A stretch of DNA of 64,000 nt. Source: Pseudomonadota bacterium (lineage in GTDB: Bacteria; Desulfobacterota; Desulfovibrionia; Desulfovibrionales; Desulfovibrionaceae). The stretch lies in the NCBI GenBank assembly GCA_023403845.1, contig JAEYDL010000021.1, positions 32,412 to 96,411 on the forward strand. Reading direction: 5' to 3'. Shown one piece after another: positions 17,270 through 26,801 of this stretch. Position 1 is the stretch's first letter, and every line of letters starts with the position of its first letter. The position numbers were made by a program, and so were the translations under genes. The notes under the pieces are model-generated. The model worked only from the letters and a program-made list of their open reading frames with translations. It did no database searches and was not told the origin of the DNA.

Positions 17270-18970
17270 TCATCCCGCAAACCGTTCCGGTCCGCCCGGT
17301 ACCATTCGCTCATGCCGTTCACGCATCGCCTCGGGGAAATACCGGCCCGCCATTTCGCGCAGCCTGTACTTCTGCACCTTGCCGCTGGCCGTGAGCGGAA
17401 AAGAATCCAGCACAGCGACATAGCGGGGAATCTTGTACCAGGCGATATGACCTCGGCAGAAATCCCGCACGTCTTCCGGAGCGATATCCGCCCCTTCCCT
17501 CGCCAGGATAAATGCGCCGACTTCCTCGCCGTAACGCCGACTCGGTACGCCGACCACCTGTACGTCGGCCACGCCGTCCATTCCAAGCAGAAATTCTTCC
17601 ACCTCGCGCGGATAGACGTTCTCGCCTCCCCGGATGATCATGTCCTTGATTCTGCCGCTGATGACGACGTAGCCGGCTTCATCCATGCAGCCCAGATCGC
17701 CGGAATGCAGCCAGCCATCCGCGTCGACCGCCTGCGCCGTGGCCTCGGGCATCTTGTAATAGCCCTTCATGACGTTGTAGCCCCGGCAGCATATCTCGCC
17801 GACGACGCCGCGTGGAACTTCCAGCTTCGTTTCCGGGTCCAGGATGGCCACCTCGATTCCGGGCATGCTGCGCCCCACGGTACGCACCCGTACATCCACG
17901 GGATCGTCGATCCGGGTCTGCGTCATTACGGGAGACCCTTCGGTCAATCCGTAACAGATGGTGACCTCGCGCATGTTCAGCTTGTCCATGACCCGACGCA
18001 TGAGAGGTTCGGGACAAACCGAGCCGGCCATGATTCCAGTCCGCAGAGAACTGAAGTCGAAACGCGAAAAGACGCGATGATCCAGAATGGCCTGAAACAT
18101 GGTCGGAACGCCGTACAGGGCGGTGCACCTCTCCTGCTCCACTGCCGTCATGACCTGCACAGGAGAAAAGGTCTCCAGCAGGACCATGGTCGCCGCATGA
18201 TTGACGCAGGCCATGACCCCGAGCACGCAGCCGAAACAGTGGAACAGCGGCACGGGCAGGCATACCCTGTCCCGATCCGAAAAATTCTGATGACGACCGA
18301 TCCAGTATCCGTTGTTGAGAATATTGACGTGGGTGAGCATGACGCCCTTCGGGAAACCCGTTGTTCCTGAAGTATACTGCATATTTACGACGTCATAGGG
18401 GGAAACTTCGGCCTTGCGGACCGCGTACTCCTCGTCGGAAACGGTCTGGCCCAGCTCCATCAGCTCGGGCATGGGCATGATTCCGCGGTGCGGCTCCCCC
18501 CCCAAAAGAAAGACGCGCCGCAAATGCGGCAAGGATTCGCAGCGCAGCGGACCGCGACGACGGCGGCGCAGTTCGGGAACGACCTCATAGATGCTGGCCA
18601 CGAAATCGTGATCCCGTATCCCCTCGACAAGGAACAGATTCTCGCTCTCGGACTGCTGCAGCACATAGCGCAGCTCGCTGTCGCGATAATTGGTATTCAC
18701 CGTCAGCATGATCGCGCCGATCCGTGCGGCGGCGAACATGACGGTCAGCCAGTGCGGCACGTTGGTGGCCCAGATGGCGATCTTTTCGCCCTTCTGCACG
18801 CCAAGAGCCATAAGCCCTTTGGCCGTGGCGTCCACGTCCGCCGAAAAGCCGGCCCAGCTGCGACAAAAATTGTGGTCCGCATGCACAACCGCCTCGTTGT
18901 CGGGAAAACGGGCGACGATATCGTCCAGCAGACCGCCCAGAGTCTGCTCCCGGAGGAAAAATGCGCTCAT
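17270..18970 (-). CDS. Acyl-CoA synthetase / AMP-dependent ligase
   Basis: Activates a carboxylic acid, probably a medium- or long-chain fatty acid, to its CoA thioester through an acyl-AMP. The 566-residue protein shows the AMP-binding loop YTSGTTGFPKGVMLTH (about residues 195-210), CYGLTEGSPV, the adenine and ribose site WLHSGDLGCMDEAGYV followed by GRIKDMIIRGGENVYPREVEE, and the C-terminal catalytic Lys in LTASGKVQKYRLRE. The ATG at 18970 has GGGAG six bases upstream; an in-frame ATG 27 bp earlier lacks one. It is the first gene of a minus-strand run, 32 bp before the kinase gene. Confidence 0.9.
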   Translation of the reverse strand: MSAFFLREQTLGGLLDDIVARFPDNEAVVHADHNFCRSWAGFSADVDATAKGLMALGVQKGEKIAIWATNVPHWLTVMFAAARIGAIMLTVNTNYRDSELRYVLQQSESENLFLVEGIRDHDFVASIYEVVPELRRRRRGPLRCESLPHLRRVFLLGGEPHRGIMPMPELMELGQTVSDEEYAVRKAEVSPYDVVNMQYTSGTTGFPKGVMLTHVNILNNGYWIGRHQNFSDRDRVCLPVPLFHCFGCVLGVMACVNHAATMVLLETFSPVQVMTAVEQERCTALYGVPTMFQAILDHRVFSRFDFSSLRTGIMAGSVCPEPLMRRVMDKLNMREVTICYGLTEGSPVMTQTRIDDPVDVRVRTVGRSMPGIEVAILDPETKLEVPRGVVGEICCRGYNVMKGYYKMPEATAQAVDADGWLHSGDLGCMDEAGYVVISGRIKDMIIRGGENVYPREVEEFLLGMDGVADVQVVGVPSRRYGEEVGAFILAREGADIAPEDVRDFCRGHIAWYKIPRYVAVLDSFPLTASGKVQKYRLREMAGRYFPEAMRERHERMVPGGPERFAG

Positions 18971-19419
18971 GAAGGCTCCCGGCATCAGGCCGTGCAAAAC
19001 GTTCTTGAAAACTTCTTTTACTTATATCAAACGAACGACGCGCCCCGCAAGGTCAGATTCGCGAGAGTCTCCGCAGCCAGACTCAGGCCATGCTTTACAG
19101 AACATACCGTAGCTACGACGAATTTCTCATAACTGGCGTACACACGTTACATCAGGACGCCCCGGGACGGCGGCCAACCTTCTTCAGGGCGGGCCACGTC
19201 TTCCGCAAACCGGCCTGTCTCGCATGGATACGACTCAGGGCATGACCTGAAAGCATAATCGCAAGCCCCGTCCCGGAAAACCGGATTATTTACCGGAGCA
19301 GGAACGTCCCCGGAAAGGCTGCACAATGTCTTTCCATTCGCGGCGGGGATGGATACACTGCGAAAACGGCGGCCATGCAACGCCGGGCAACAGTTCAGCG
19401 AGGACACTGGTTCACGATC
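18971..19419. other. Divergent intergenic region between acyl-CoA synthetase and hypF
   Basis: About 450 bp between two divergent genes. It is AT-rich near 19000-19040 and GC-rich beyond 19140. Beyond the minus-strand promoter candidate listed separately I see no RNA gene, repeat or credible ORF. An in-frame ATG at 19375 could extend hypF by 15 residues. Confidence 0.5.
19021..19050 (-). promoter_or_regulatory. Candidate sigma-70 promoter for the acyl-CoA synthetase gene
   Basis: On the minus strand, TTGCGG (19050-19045) and TATAAG (19026-19021) are separated by 18 bp. The -10 hexamer matches consensus at five of six positions and lies about 50 bp upstream of the start codon. Confidence 0.4.
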
Positions 19420-21843
19420 ATGAAACGGTACGGCTACATCGTCGGCGGGCAGGTGCAGGGGGTGGGATTTCGTCCCTTTGTCTATCGTGTGGCCCGACGG
19501 CTCGGTCTTACGGGACATGTGGGCAATACGTCGGAGGGTGTGCGTATCGAAGTACAGGGCGAAGAAGATCGTCTGGCCGCCTTCGAACGAGCCCTGCATG
19601 ACGAGTTGCCCCCGCTGGCGCGCATCACAGCCCAAGAGCGTTCGGAATTGACGCTTGCTCCCGAAGAAGCCACCTTCAGCATCGCAGCCAGCGAAGGGCA
19701 TCACGGCCATGCCGTGCTGGTCAGTCCGGATGTGGCTACCTGCGCGCGTTGTCTGCGGGACATGCGCGACCCGACGAACCGCCGTTATCGTTATCCCTTC
19801 ACCAACTGTACGGATTGCGGACCGCGCTACACCATCACCCGCTCCATCCCCTATGACCGCGCCTCCACCTCCATGAGCTGCTTTCCTCTCTGCCCGGAGT
19901 GCGCAGCGGAATACGCCGATCCGGAAAACCGTCGCTTCCACGCCCAGCCCAACGCCTGCTCTGTGTGCGGTCCTCATGTCCGACTGACCGACCCAACGGG
20001 AACCGAACTCGCCATCGGGCAGGAAGCCATGGAAAAGCTGGCTGAACTTCTCGCCGCCGGACATATTGCCGCCGTCAAGGGACTCGGCGGCTTCCATCTT
20101 GTGTGCAGCGCCGTTCCGGGGGAAGGGGACCATGCCATCGCCGCCCTGCGCGAACGCAAGCAAAGGCCGCACAAGGCCCTTGCGATCATGGTCCCCGATC
20201 TGGAAACGGCCAAACGCGTCGCCGAACTCTCTCCAGTCGAAGCCGCCGTGCTGGAATCCCCGGAACACCCCATCGTGAGTCTGCACCGCCTGCCCGGCAT
20301 CCTCCCCAATGCCCTCGCGCCGGATCTTCGCGACATAGGCCTCATGCTGCCCTATACTCCCCTGCATCACCTCCTGCTTGAAGCCTTTTCCCGAAATATT
20401 TCCGGAATTCCGGCTCTGGTCATGACCTCCGGCAATGCGGGAGGAGAACCCATCGCCCTCGGCAACCGGGAAGCCCTTCGCCGACTGAGCGGCATTGCCG
20501 ACTGCTTTCTTCTGCACGACCGGGACATCCTCGTCCGCGCCGATGACTCCGTAGTCCGCGTCGAGATCCCCTTTGACCCGAAACAGAATGCACTTTCAGT
20601 CACGCCTCCGCGGACGGCCGCCGAAGCCCCGCTTCATTTCTTTCGTCGAGCGCGCGGTTTCGTTCCCCGTCCCCTGCCGCTCCCCGTTCCCCATCACCGG
20701 ACGGGAGGCGCTCTGCTCGCCGTCGGCGCCGAACTGAAAAACACACTCTGTCTGACCAGGGACGACCTCGCTTTCGTCAGTCAGCATATCGGGGACCTCA
20801 AGAATCCTGAAACGTTTGCCTTCTTCGGAGAAATGGCCGAGCATCTCGCCGGCTTGCTTGAAGTGTCCCCGCAGGCTGTGGTCTGCGACAGGCACCCTGA
20901 TTATCTGTCCACCGCATACGCGCTGGACTCCGGTCTTCCCGTTCTCCGCCTGCAGCATCACTTCGCCCATATTTATGGCGTGCTTGCCGAGCATGGCCAT
21001 GAAGCCCCCGCGCTGGGACTCGCGCTTGACGGGACGGGATACGGTCCTGACGGGACCATCTGGGGCGGAGAGCTGCTGTACGTTCATCCGGCGGACGTTC
21101 ATTCCGAAAAGACGTTCGGGGAACGGCTGGGCAGACTTTCTCCCTTTCCCCTGCCCGGCGGCGAAGCGGCCATCCGCGAACCGTGGCGCATCGCGGCGGG
21201 GCTTCTCGGACTCCACGGAGATGCGTTTCTGCTTCAGCAGCTTGCTGAACAGGGAGAAGATCTGTTTTTCACCTCCCGGAGTCCTTCCTTCAATTTCCGG
21301 CTGCTCCCCGCCCTGCTGGAACTGATCGGACGCGGTTCCGCACCCCTGACGTCCAGTTGCGGCAGACTTTTCGATGCGGCCGCCGCATTGCTTGGACTCT
21401 GTCCGGTCGTCACGTACGAAGGACAGGCTGCCATCCGGCTGGAAGAAGCACAGGAGACAACGGTCCGCCATGCCTCTGAGCCACCTTCCGGCCTCTTCGC
21501 CGTCCATGAACGCAACGATCTTCTGGAACTGGACGTACCCGCCGCGTTCCGCAGACTGTTTCAGGAACGTCTGGCCGGAATCCCCATTCCCCTGCTGGCC
21601 CGTCGCTTTCATACGGAACTGGCCGAAGGGCTGGCTGATCTGGCTCTTGCCGGCGCCCGCAGGACCGGTATTCGCACCGTCGCCATGGCGGGGGGCGTTC
21701 TGCACAACAGAACGCTTGCCGTGCTGCTGCCCGCCGCTCTGCTGCGACGCGGTCTTGTTCCTCTCCTGCACCGCTCCCTGCCTCCGGGCGACGGCAGCAT
21801 CGCCTACGGGCAGGCAGCCTGGGCCGTGCGCGTCACCGGCTAA
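19420..21843 (+). CDS. hypF: Carbamoyltransferase HypF ([NiFe]-hydrogenase maturation)
   Basis: HypF turns carbamoyl phosphate into a thiocarbamate on HypE, the source of the CN ligands of [NiFe] hydrogenases. Domains of the 807-residue protein: an acylphosphatase domain (GQVQGVGFRPFVYR, about 11-24), paired zinc fingers with eight Cys in four CxxC pairs (about 110-190), a YrdC/Sua5-like domain (about 205-400), and a Kae1/TobZ-like C-terminal domain. That last domain has HHFAHIYG, LDGTGYGPDGTIWGGE and GGVLHNRTL. The MKRYGYIV start is the family start, though no good ribosome binding site is near it. No other hyp gene or hydrogenase gene is in the window. Confidence 0.95.
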   Translation: MKRYGYIVGGQVQGVGFRPFVYRVARRLGLTGHVGNTSEGVRIEVQGEEDRLAAFERALHDELPPLARITAQERSELTLAPEEATFSIAASEGHHGHAVLVSPDVATCARCLRDMRDPTNRRYRYPFTNCTDCGPRYTITRSIPYDRASTSMSCFPLCPECAAEYADPENRRFHAQPNACSVCGPHVRLTDPTGTELAIGQEAMEKLAELLAAGHIAAVKGLGGFHLVCSAVPGEGDHAIAALRERKQRPHKALAIMVPDLETAKRVAELSPVEAAVLESPEHPIVSLHRLPGILPNALAPDLRDIGLMLPYTPLHHLLLEAFSRNISGIPALVMTSGNAGGEPIALGNREALRRLSGIADCFLLHDRDILVRADDSVVRVEIPFDPKQNALSVTPPRTAAEAPLHFFRRARGFVPRPLPLPVPHHRTGGALLAVGAELKNTLCLTRDDLAFVSQHIGDLKNPETFAFFGEMAEHLAGLLEVSPQAVVCDRHPDYLSTAYALDSGLPVLRLQHHFAHIYGVLAEHGHEAPALGLALDGTGYGPDGTIWGGELLYVHPADVHSEKTFGERLGRLSPFPLPGGEAAIREPWRIAAGLLGLHGDAFLLQQLAEQGEDLFFTSRSPSFNFRLLPALLELIGRGSAPLTSSCGRLFDAAAALLGLCPVVTYEGQAAIRLEEAQETTVRHASEPPSGLFAVHERNDLLELDVPAAFRRLFQERLAGIPIPLLARRFHTELAEGLADLALAGARRTGIRTVAMAGGVLHNRTLAVLLPAALLRRGLVPLLHRSLPPGDGSIAYGQAAWAVRVTG

Positions 21844-21863
21844 CCTCATCTGGAACTGTTCCC

Positions 21864-22172
21864 ATGTTCAAGACATTTCTCCTCGCGGCCCTGCTCCTGA
21901 CACTCACCGCCCCGGCGCTTGCCGGAGACTGCACCCTCAACGGCAAACGGCTGTATGGCCGGGTGCAGGTCGTAAACGCCTTCGCCGACTTCGACGTGGA
22001 AGTCGTCAACGCCTTTCCCGACATCAGGGTGCAGCAGGTTTCCGCCTTTCCCGACTCCTGCGGACGCTGGGAGTTCGTGGAAGCCTTCCCCGATTTCACG
22101 ATCCGCTATGTGAACGCCTTCGGCGATCTCAAGGTTCAGTTCGTGGATGCCTTTCCCGGCATGGAAAACTAA
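21864..22172 (+). CDS. Exported repeat protein, 7(1) septoil-knot-like
   Basis: A 102-residue protein with a signal peptide (cleavage near ALAGDC). The mature part is built from seven short repeats with the pattern V-x-x-V-x-A-F-x-D, for example VQVVNAFADFDV, VEVVNAFPDI, RVQQVSAFPDS and VKFV-like units to the end. One insertion, SCGRWEF, has a Cys that could pair with the Cys just after the signal sequence. This pattern matches the small 7(1) septoil knot family as I remember it. The protein is probably periplasmic. It starts 20 bp after hypF, yet a link to hydrogenase maturation is not supported. Function unknown. Confidence 0.75.
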   Translation: MFKTFLLAALLLTLTAPALAGDCTLNGKRLYGRVQVVNAFADFDVEVVNAFPDIRVQQVSAFPDSCGRWEFVEAFPDFTIRYVNAFGDLKVQFVDAFPGMEN

Positions 22173-22198
22173 CCCAACTTTCCCCTAAAGGAGCCGTC

Positions 22199-22510
22199 AT
22201 GATTCGTCATATCGTCTGGTGGACACTGAAGCCTGAAGCCGAGGGCCGCACCGCCGCGGAAAACGCCGCGCTCATGAAACAGCGCGCCGAAGCCCTGAGA
22301 GGCCAGATCCCCGGTCTGCTCTCTATCGAAGTGGCCGTCAACTTCCTTGAGTCAAGTACCCTTCCCGTGCAGGTACTGCTGACCAGCGTGCATGAAAATG
22401 CCGAGGCGCTCAAGGTATATGCGGAGCATCCCAAACATGTGGCCATAGGTCGGGAGCTGGTCAGCCTCGTGACTACGTCGCGGCAGGCCATCGACGCCGT
22501 CTTCGATTAG
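22199..22510 (+). CDS. Dabb (stress-responsive A/B barrel) family protein
   Basis: A 103-residue protein starting MIRHIVWWTLKPEAEGRT, the usual start of Dabb proteins (MI.HIV.F.LK). It also has IPGLLSIEV and, near the end, the conserved YAEHPKHVAIGRELV. These proteins form small dimeric alpha/beta barrels. No catalytic residue is evident and the biological role is unknown. A strong ribosome binding site (AAAGGAG) lies seven bases before the ATG. It overlaps the tail of an out-of-frame ORF that runs back into hypF, which is noise. It is the third gene of a run of closely spaced plus-strand genes. Confidence 0.85.
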   Translation: MIRHIVWWTLKPEAEGRTAAENAALMKQRAEALRGQIPGLLSIEVAVNFLESSTLPVQVLLTSVHENAEALKVYAEHPKHVAIGRELVSLVTTSRQAIDAVFD

Positions 22511-22569
22511 AACCCCAAAGTTATCCAGAACGACACGCCGTAATCTCCAACGCATTCAGGAAACTGTCG

Positions 22570-23424
22570 ATGGTTGCCGAGTCCGATGGGATCGCCCGCT
22601 TTCCCCGGGGGCTGTTTCAGCCTCCGGGCAGCTTCCGCTTCAGCGCCGACGCGTTGCTGCTCGCGGCATTCGCGCTGTCCTCGGCTTCCGGATGCAGGGG
22701 AAAGCCGTCCGCGTCCCACAGCTCTCCCGGACCGTTGTGGATTGATCTCGGTACGGGGTGCGGCATCGTGGGACTCGCCGCTCTGCGGCTCGCGGGGCTG
22801 CCCCGCAATGCGGCGGGAGAACTTGAAACGGTACGGTTTCCGAAACACGCCGAAAATCTATCGGAACCGTTCTGCTATGGACTCGACAGGAATGAAGAGC
22901 TTGTAGCGGCAGCCAGGAGCAATGCCCGCAACCTGGGACTGGAGCGTCACTTCGCCGCACTGACGATCGATTTCTCCTCCCCCCAATGGCCGCATACGGC
23001 CTCGACCATCCGCAACAGCCACGGCAGGGCAGCTCTTGTTCTCGCCAATCCGCCGTGGCGGCTGGAAAAAACAGGACGAATGCCGGCAACGGAAGCTCGT
23101 CGGAAGGCGCTGTTCGGCAATGCGGGCACCTTTCCCCTCTTTGTTCGCGCCGCCGCGACCCTGCTCGACCCCAGCGGACGCTTCGTCTGCGTCGTAGGCG
23201 CGGACCGCCTCCCGGACATGTTTGCGGCGCTTCATTCCGGGGCATTCAATCCACTGCGGCTGCGCCTTGTCCATCCCTCCGACACGGCCCCCGCCGTCTG
23301 GGCGCTGGTAGAGGCCCGGCGCACAGGCCGGACGCCTCTTCAGGTGGAGCCGCCCCTGATTCTGCGGGGAAGCGACGGGAACCCCACTTCCGTCTCGCTG
23401 GAGTTTTGCCCGCTTTTACGCTAG
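22570..23424 (+). CDS. tRNA1(Val) (adenine37-N6)-methyltransferase-like protein
   Basis: SAM-dependent methyltransferase of 284 residues, most like TrmN6/YfiC. It starts with the family feature LFQPPGSFRFSADALLLA (about 15-32), then motif I LWIDLGTGCGIVGLAAL (about 56-72), an acidic motif GLDRNEELV, and the catalytic NPPWR (about 162-166), matching the (N/D)PP(Y/F/W) motif of N6-adenine enzymes. It is longer than E. coli TrmN6 because of a His/Ser-rich insert after residue 40 and another near residue 90. The likely role is methylation of A37 of a tRNA, but other RNA or protein substrates are possible. Confidence 0.75.
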   Translation: MVAESDGIARFPRGLFQPPGSFRFSADALLLAAFALSSASGCRGKPSASHSSPGPLWIDLGTGCGIVGLAALRLAGLPRNAAGELETVRFPKHAENLSEPFCYGLDRNEELVAAARSNARNLGLERHFAALTIDFSSPQWPHTASTIRNSHGRAALVLANPPWRLEKTGRMPATEARRKALFGNAGTFPLFVRAAATLLDPSGRFVCVVGADRLPDMFAALHSGAFNPLRLRLVHPSDTAPAVWALVEARRTGRTPLQVEPPLILRGSDGNPTSVSLEFCPLLR

Positions 23425-23433
23425 GCTCCCGCC

Positions 23434-26400
23434 ATGAAAACATTCCGCGCCGACCTTCACGTCCATTCCCGTTTCTCCCGCGCCACCAGCGGCAGACTGA
23501 ACGTCCGCAATCTGGCGGCCTGGAGCCTGATCAAGGGCCTGTCCATCATGTCCACAGGGGACTTCACCCATCCCGCATGGCGTGAGGAATTGCGCCGCGA
23601 CCTCGTGTTCGACGACAATACAGGTCTGTACCGCGTTCGGGAGCAGGTTCCCGTGGAGGAAGAAATTCCCGGCTTCGTTCGTCCCGCGGACACGCCGGAC
23701 CCGCTCTTCCTCATTGAGGCGGAAATCAGCTCCATCTACAAAAAGGACGGGGCGGTCCGTAAGGTTCACAATCTCGTGTACATGCCTACGCTGGAAAGCG
23801 CCGACGCCTTGTCCGCCAAGCTCGCGGCCATCGGCAACATTACTTCCGACGGACGCCCCATTCTCGGTCTGGATTCGGAAAATCTGCTGGAGATGGTGCT
23901 GGAGACGGACGAACGCGGCGTGCTTATTCCCGCACATATCTGGACGCCGTGGTTCTCCCTGTTCGGTTCGAAGTCCGGTTTCGACACGCTGGAAGACTGC
24001 TTCGGTTCTCTTTCATCCCATATTTTCGCGCTGGAAACCGGCCTTTCCTCCGACCCGGGCATGAACCGCCTGTGGAGCGCACTCGACCGCTACGCCCTTG
24101 TCTCCAACTCCGACGCCCACTCGGGCGAGAATCTCGGTCGCGAAGCCAATCTGTTCAGCGGTCAGCCCAGTTACGACGGTCTGTTCGAGGCTCTGCGCCG
24201 TACCGCGCGCGGGGAAGCAGCCGCCACCGATGCCGACTGCGTGTTCCACGGGACCGTGGAGTTTTTCCCGGAAGAAGGAAAATACCATCTGGACGGTCAT
24301 CGCGCCTGCAACGTGGTCCTTGAACCCGGCGAATCCATGAAGCTCGGCAATATTTGCCCCGTCTGCGGAAAAACGCTCACGGTAGGCGTTCTGCACAGAG
24401 TCATGGCGCTGGCGGACCGACAGACTCCGGTCATGCCCGCCAATGATCCGGGCTTCGTTTCACTGTTCCCGCTTCCGGAAATGCTCGGCGAGCTTCTTGG
24501 AGTCGGTCCCAAAAGCCGCAAGGTGCAGGCCAGGCAGGCCGAGCTTGTACGGCTGTTCGGGTCTGAACTGGATATTCTGCACAATGTTCCCGAATCTGAT
24601 CTGCGCCAGCACTGGGACGCTCTGGGGGAAGCCGTCGCGCGCATGCGCCGCGGCGATGTGATCCGCGAAGGCGGTTACGACGGCGAATACGGCGTAGTCC
24701 GCGTGTTTCCCGAAGAGGAACGGAAAGCCTTCGTTTCCGGACGCTATCGCAGCGCCAGCCTGTTTGCCGCAGGTTCAGGAAAAGAATCTTCCCTGCTCGA
24801 CCTCACATCTCCCACGCCCCCAAAGGACGCGCCGGCCGTTCGCGTCCGGCGCAAAAAACAGGAGGAATCGTCCCTGCTTGCGGCCTTCGCCCATGCGGCG
24901 GAGCAGTCCTCGTTCTCGCACGCCGCGGGGGGAAAACTCTCCCCGGAAACAGTTTCCGGCTCCAGCTCCGCCGATCCGACATCCTTCCCCTATTCCGAAG
25001 CGCAGCTGCGGGCCATTGACGCAGGGCCACATCCCGTCCTCGTCCTCGCGGGACCCGGGGCGGGCAAAACCCGTACGCTGGTAGGCCGCATTCAGCGGTT
25101 GCGGCATGAAGGCGTTCCGGCGGAAAGAATCCTCGCCGTTACCTTTACCCGGCGCGCGGCGGCTGAACTCAAGGAACGCCTGGAGCAGGCCCTGCCCGAC
25201 GGAAAACTTCCCGACGCCGATACGCTCCATGCTCTGGCTCTTGCCCAGTGGTCCGGCGAACAGCCTGTTGTTCTGTCCGAGGAAGCCGCCCGCGGCTGTT
25301 TCACCAAGGCCAACCCTGACGCCGACAAGACCTTCCTGCGCCGGGCATGGGCCGCGCTGTCTCTGGCTCGTGAACGCCTGGAAGCGTGGACCAGAGGACA
25401 GGCAGAAAACACGGAGCTTGCTCTCAGTCTGCAGCGTTACCGCGCCTACAAGACCGAACGCGGCCTTGCCGACTACACCGACCTGCTGGAGCACTGGCTG
25501 CGCCAGCTCGTCTCCGGGGAAGCCCGGCCTCTCTGGAGCGATGTGCTCGTCGATGAAATTCAGGACTTTTCACCATTGCAGATCGCGCTTGTTCATGCCC
25601 TTCTCCCCGCCGGACGGACATCCGGAGCCGCAGACGGCTCGGGCTTCTTCGGCATCGGCGACCCGGATCAGGCCATTTACGGATTCCGTGGCGCAACCCC
25701 GGATATCAGGGCGGCTCTGACCTCCTTCTGGCCGAATATGGAAACGGTGACTCTCTCCGCAAGCCATCGTTCCGCAGCCGGCATTCTGCTTTCCGCCTCC
25801 AGCCTTCTCGGCCCCCGGGCCGCCTGCGGCCAGCTCACGCCGACTCGCACGACAAATGCCTCCCTGCATCTGTTCAATGCCCCTGACGGCAAAAAGGAAG
25901 CGGCCTGGATCGCGGACCAGATCGCGAATCTGCTCGGCGGCACCTCGCACACGCTTGAGGATGCCCGGTCCCGTACAAGAAAGGCGGAACTGGATACGCC
26001 GTGCAGCCCCGGTGAAATCGCCGTGCTTGTGCGCATGAAGGCCCTCATCCCTCCTCTACGTGCCGCGCTGGACAGACGAGGTATTCCCTGCTCCGTGCCC
26101 GAGGCGGCTCCCTTCTGGGAAGACCCGGCCACGGCGTTGCTGCTCGCGCTGGCCGGAGCGCATTTCGGCATTCCTCTTCCTTTTCCGGAAGCGCCGATGC
26201 CCCCTGTTCTGCCCGATTCCCTGACCGCCGCGCTGTGGGAAAAGGGGCCGTCAGCCCTGCTCAAGGGAGACCCTGTGCCGCCATTCGACGCGCTCTTCCG
26301 TGAGTCTGCGGCTTTCATCGGACTGACTCGCGCCTATCGGGAACACAAGAACTGGCCGGATCTGCTTCAGTGGGTGCGTCTGCGGCAGGATCTTGATCTT

Positions 26401-26781
26401 GTCCGCGAACAGGCGGAACAGGTTCAAATCATGACGCTGCACGCCTCCAAGGGCCTTGAATTCCGGGCCGTCTTTCTGCCTGCGCTGGAAGCGGGCCTCC
26501 TGCCCTTCTCCGGCATGGACGCACTGCTGCACACCGGCGCGGACTCCGATGAAAACAGATTGCCCGCAGCCGACCTCGCAGAGGAACGTCGCCTGCTCTA
26601 TGTCGGCATCACTCGGGCGCAGGATGCCGTTTTCGCCAGTCATGCTGACCAGCGCCAGCTGTACGGGCATATGCTGCGTCTTTCCCCTTCCCCCTTTCTC
26701 GCCGACCTGCCCGACCTGTTCCAGCGCAGCAGACTCATCCGGCATACGCAGAAAATAGCAAAGCAAATCAGTTTGTTTTAG
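23434..26781 (+). CDS. Endonuclease Q-like PHP nuclease fused to UvrD-family helicase
   Basis: A 1115-residue fusion. Residues 1 to about 440 match the EndoQ family (COG1379). Metal-site motifs are ADLHVHSRFS (about 6-15), MSTGDFTHPAW, AHIWTPWFSLF and SNSDAHSGENLGREAN (D227, H229). A short zinc-ribbon-like insert keeps three Cys (292, 308, 311) of the usual four. After a Ser/Pro-rich linker (about 441-520) comes a UvrD/PcrA helicase with Walker A GPGAGKTRT (about 540), VDEIQDFSPLQ, GIGDPDQAIYGFRG, TLHASKGLEFRAVFLP and RRLLYVGITRAQDAVF. EndoQ enzymes nick 5' of deaminated or otherwise damaged bases, so the fusion could couple nicking to strand unwinding. The gap to the preceding gene is 9 bp. 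Confidence 0.88.
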   Translation: MKTFRADLHVHSRFSRATSGRLNVRNLAAWSLIKGLSIMSTGDFTHPAWREELRRDLVFDDNTGLYRVREQVPVEEEIPGFVRPADTPDPLFLIEAEISSIYKKDGAVRKVHNLVYMPTLESADALSAKLAAIGNITSDGRPILGLDSENLLEMVLETDERGVLIPAHIWTPWFSLFGSKSGFDTLEDCFGSLSSHIFALETGLSSDPGMNRLWSALDRYALVSNSDAHSGENLGREANLFSGQPSYDGLFEALRRTARGEAAATDADCVFHGTVEFFPEEGKYHLDGHRACNVVLEPGESMKLGNICPVCGKTLTVGVLHRVMALADRQTPVMPANDPGFVSLFPLPEMLGELLGVGPKSRKVQARQAELVRLFGSELDILHNVPESDLRQHWDALGEAVARMRRGDVIREGGYDGEYGVVRVFPEEERKAFVSGRYRSASLFAAGSGKESSLLDLTSPTPPKDAPAVRVRRKKQEESSLLAAFAHAAEQSSFSHAAGGKLSPETVSGSSSADPTSFPYSEAQLRAIDAGPHPVLVLAGPGAGKTRTLVGRIQRLRHEGVPAERILAVTFTRRAAAELKERLEQALPDGKLPDADTLHALALAQWSGEQPVVLSEEAARGCFTKANPDADKTFLRRAWAALSLARERLEAWTRGQAENTELALSLQRYRAYKTERGLADYTDLLEHWLRQLVSGEARPLWSDVLVDEIQDFSPLQIALVHALLPAGRTSGAADGSGFFGIGDPDQAIYGFRGATPDIRAALTSFWPNMETVTLSASHRSAAGILLSASSLLGPRAACGQLTPTRTTNASLHLFNAPDGKKEAAWIADQIANLLGGTSHTLEDARSRTRKAELDTPCSPGEIAVLVRMKALIPPLRAALDRRGIPCSVPEAAPFWEDPATALLLALAGAHFGIPLPFPEAPMPPVLPDSLTAALWEKGPSALLKGDPVPPFDALFRESAAFIGLTRAYREHKNWPDLLQWVRLRQDLDLVREQAEQVQIMTLHASKGLEFRAVFLPALEAGLLPFSGMDALLHTGADSDENRLPAADLAEERRLLYVGITRAQDAVFASHADQRQLYGHMLRLSPSPFLADLPDLFQRSRLIRHTQKIAKQISLF

Positions 26782-26801
26782 ACTTATTCCCCTTTTGCCT
26801 T

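Noticed and set aside
19147..20517. A 456-codon minus-strand ORF covering the region upstream of hypF and part of hypF
   Set aside because: Composition is atypical (Gly/Arg/His rich), no motif, and it is antisense to the HypF acylphosphatase and zinc-finger domains.
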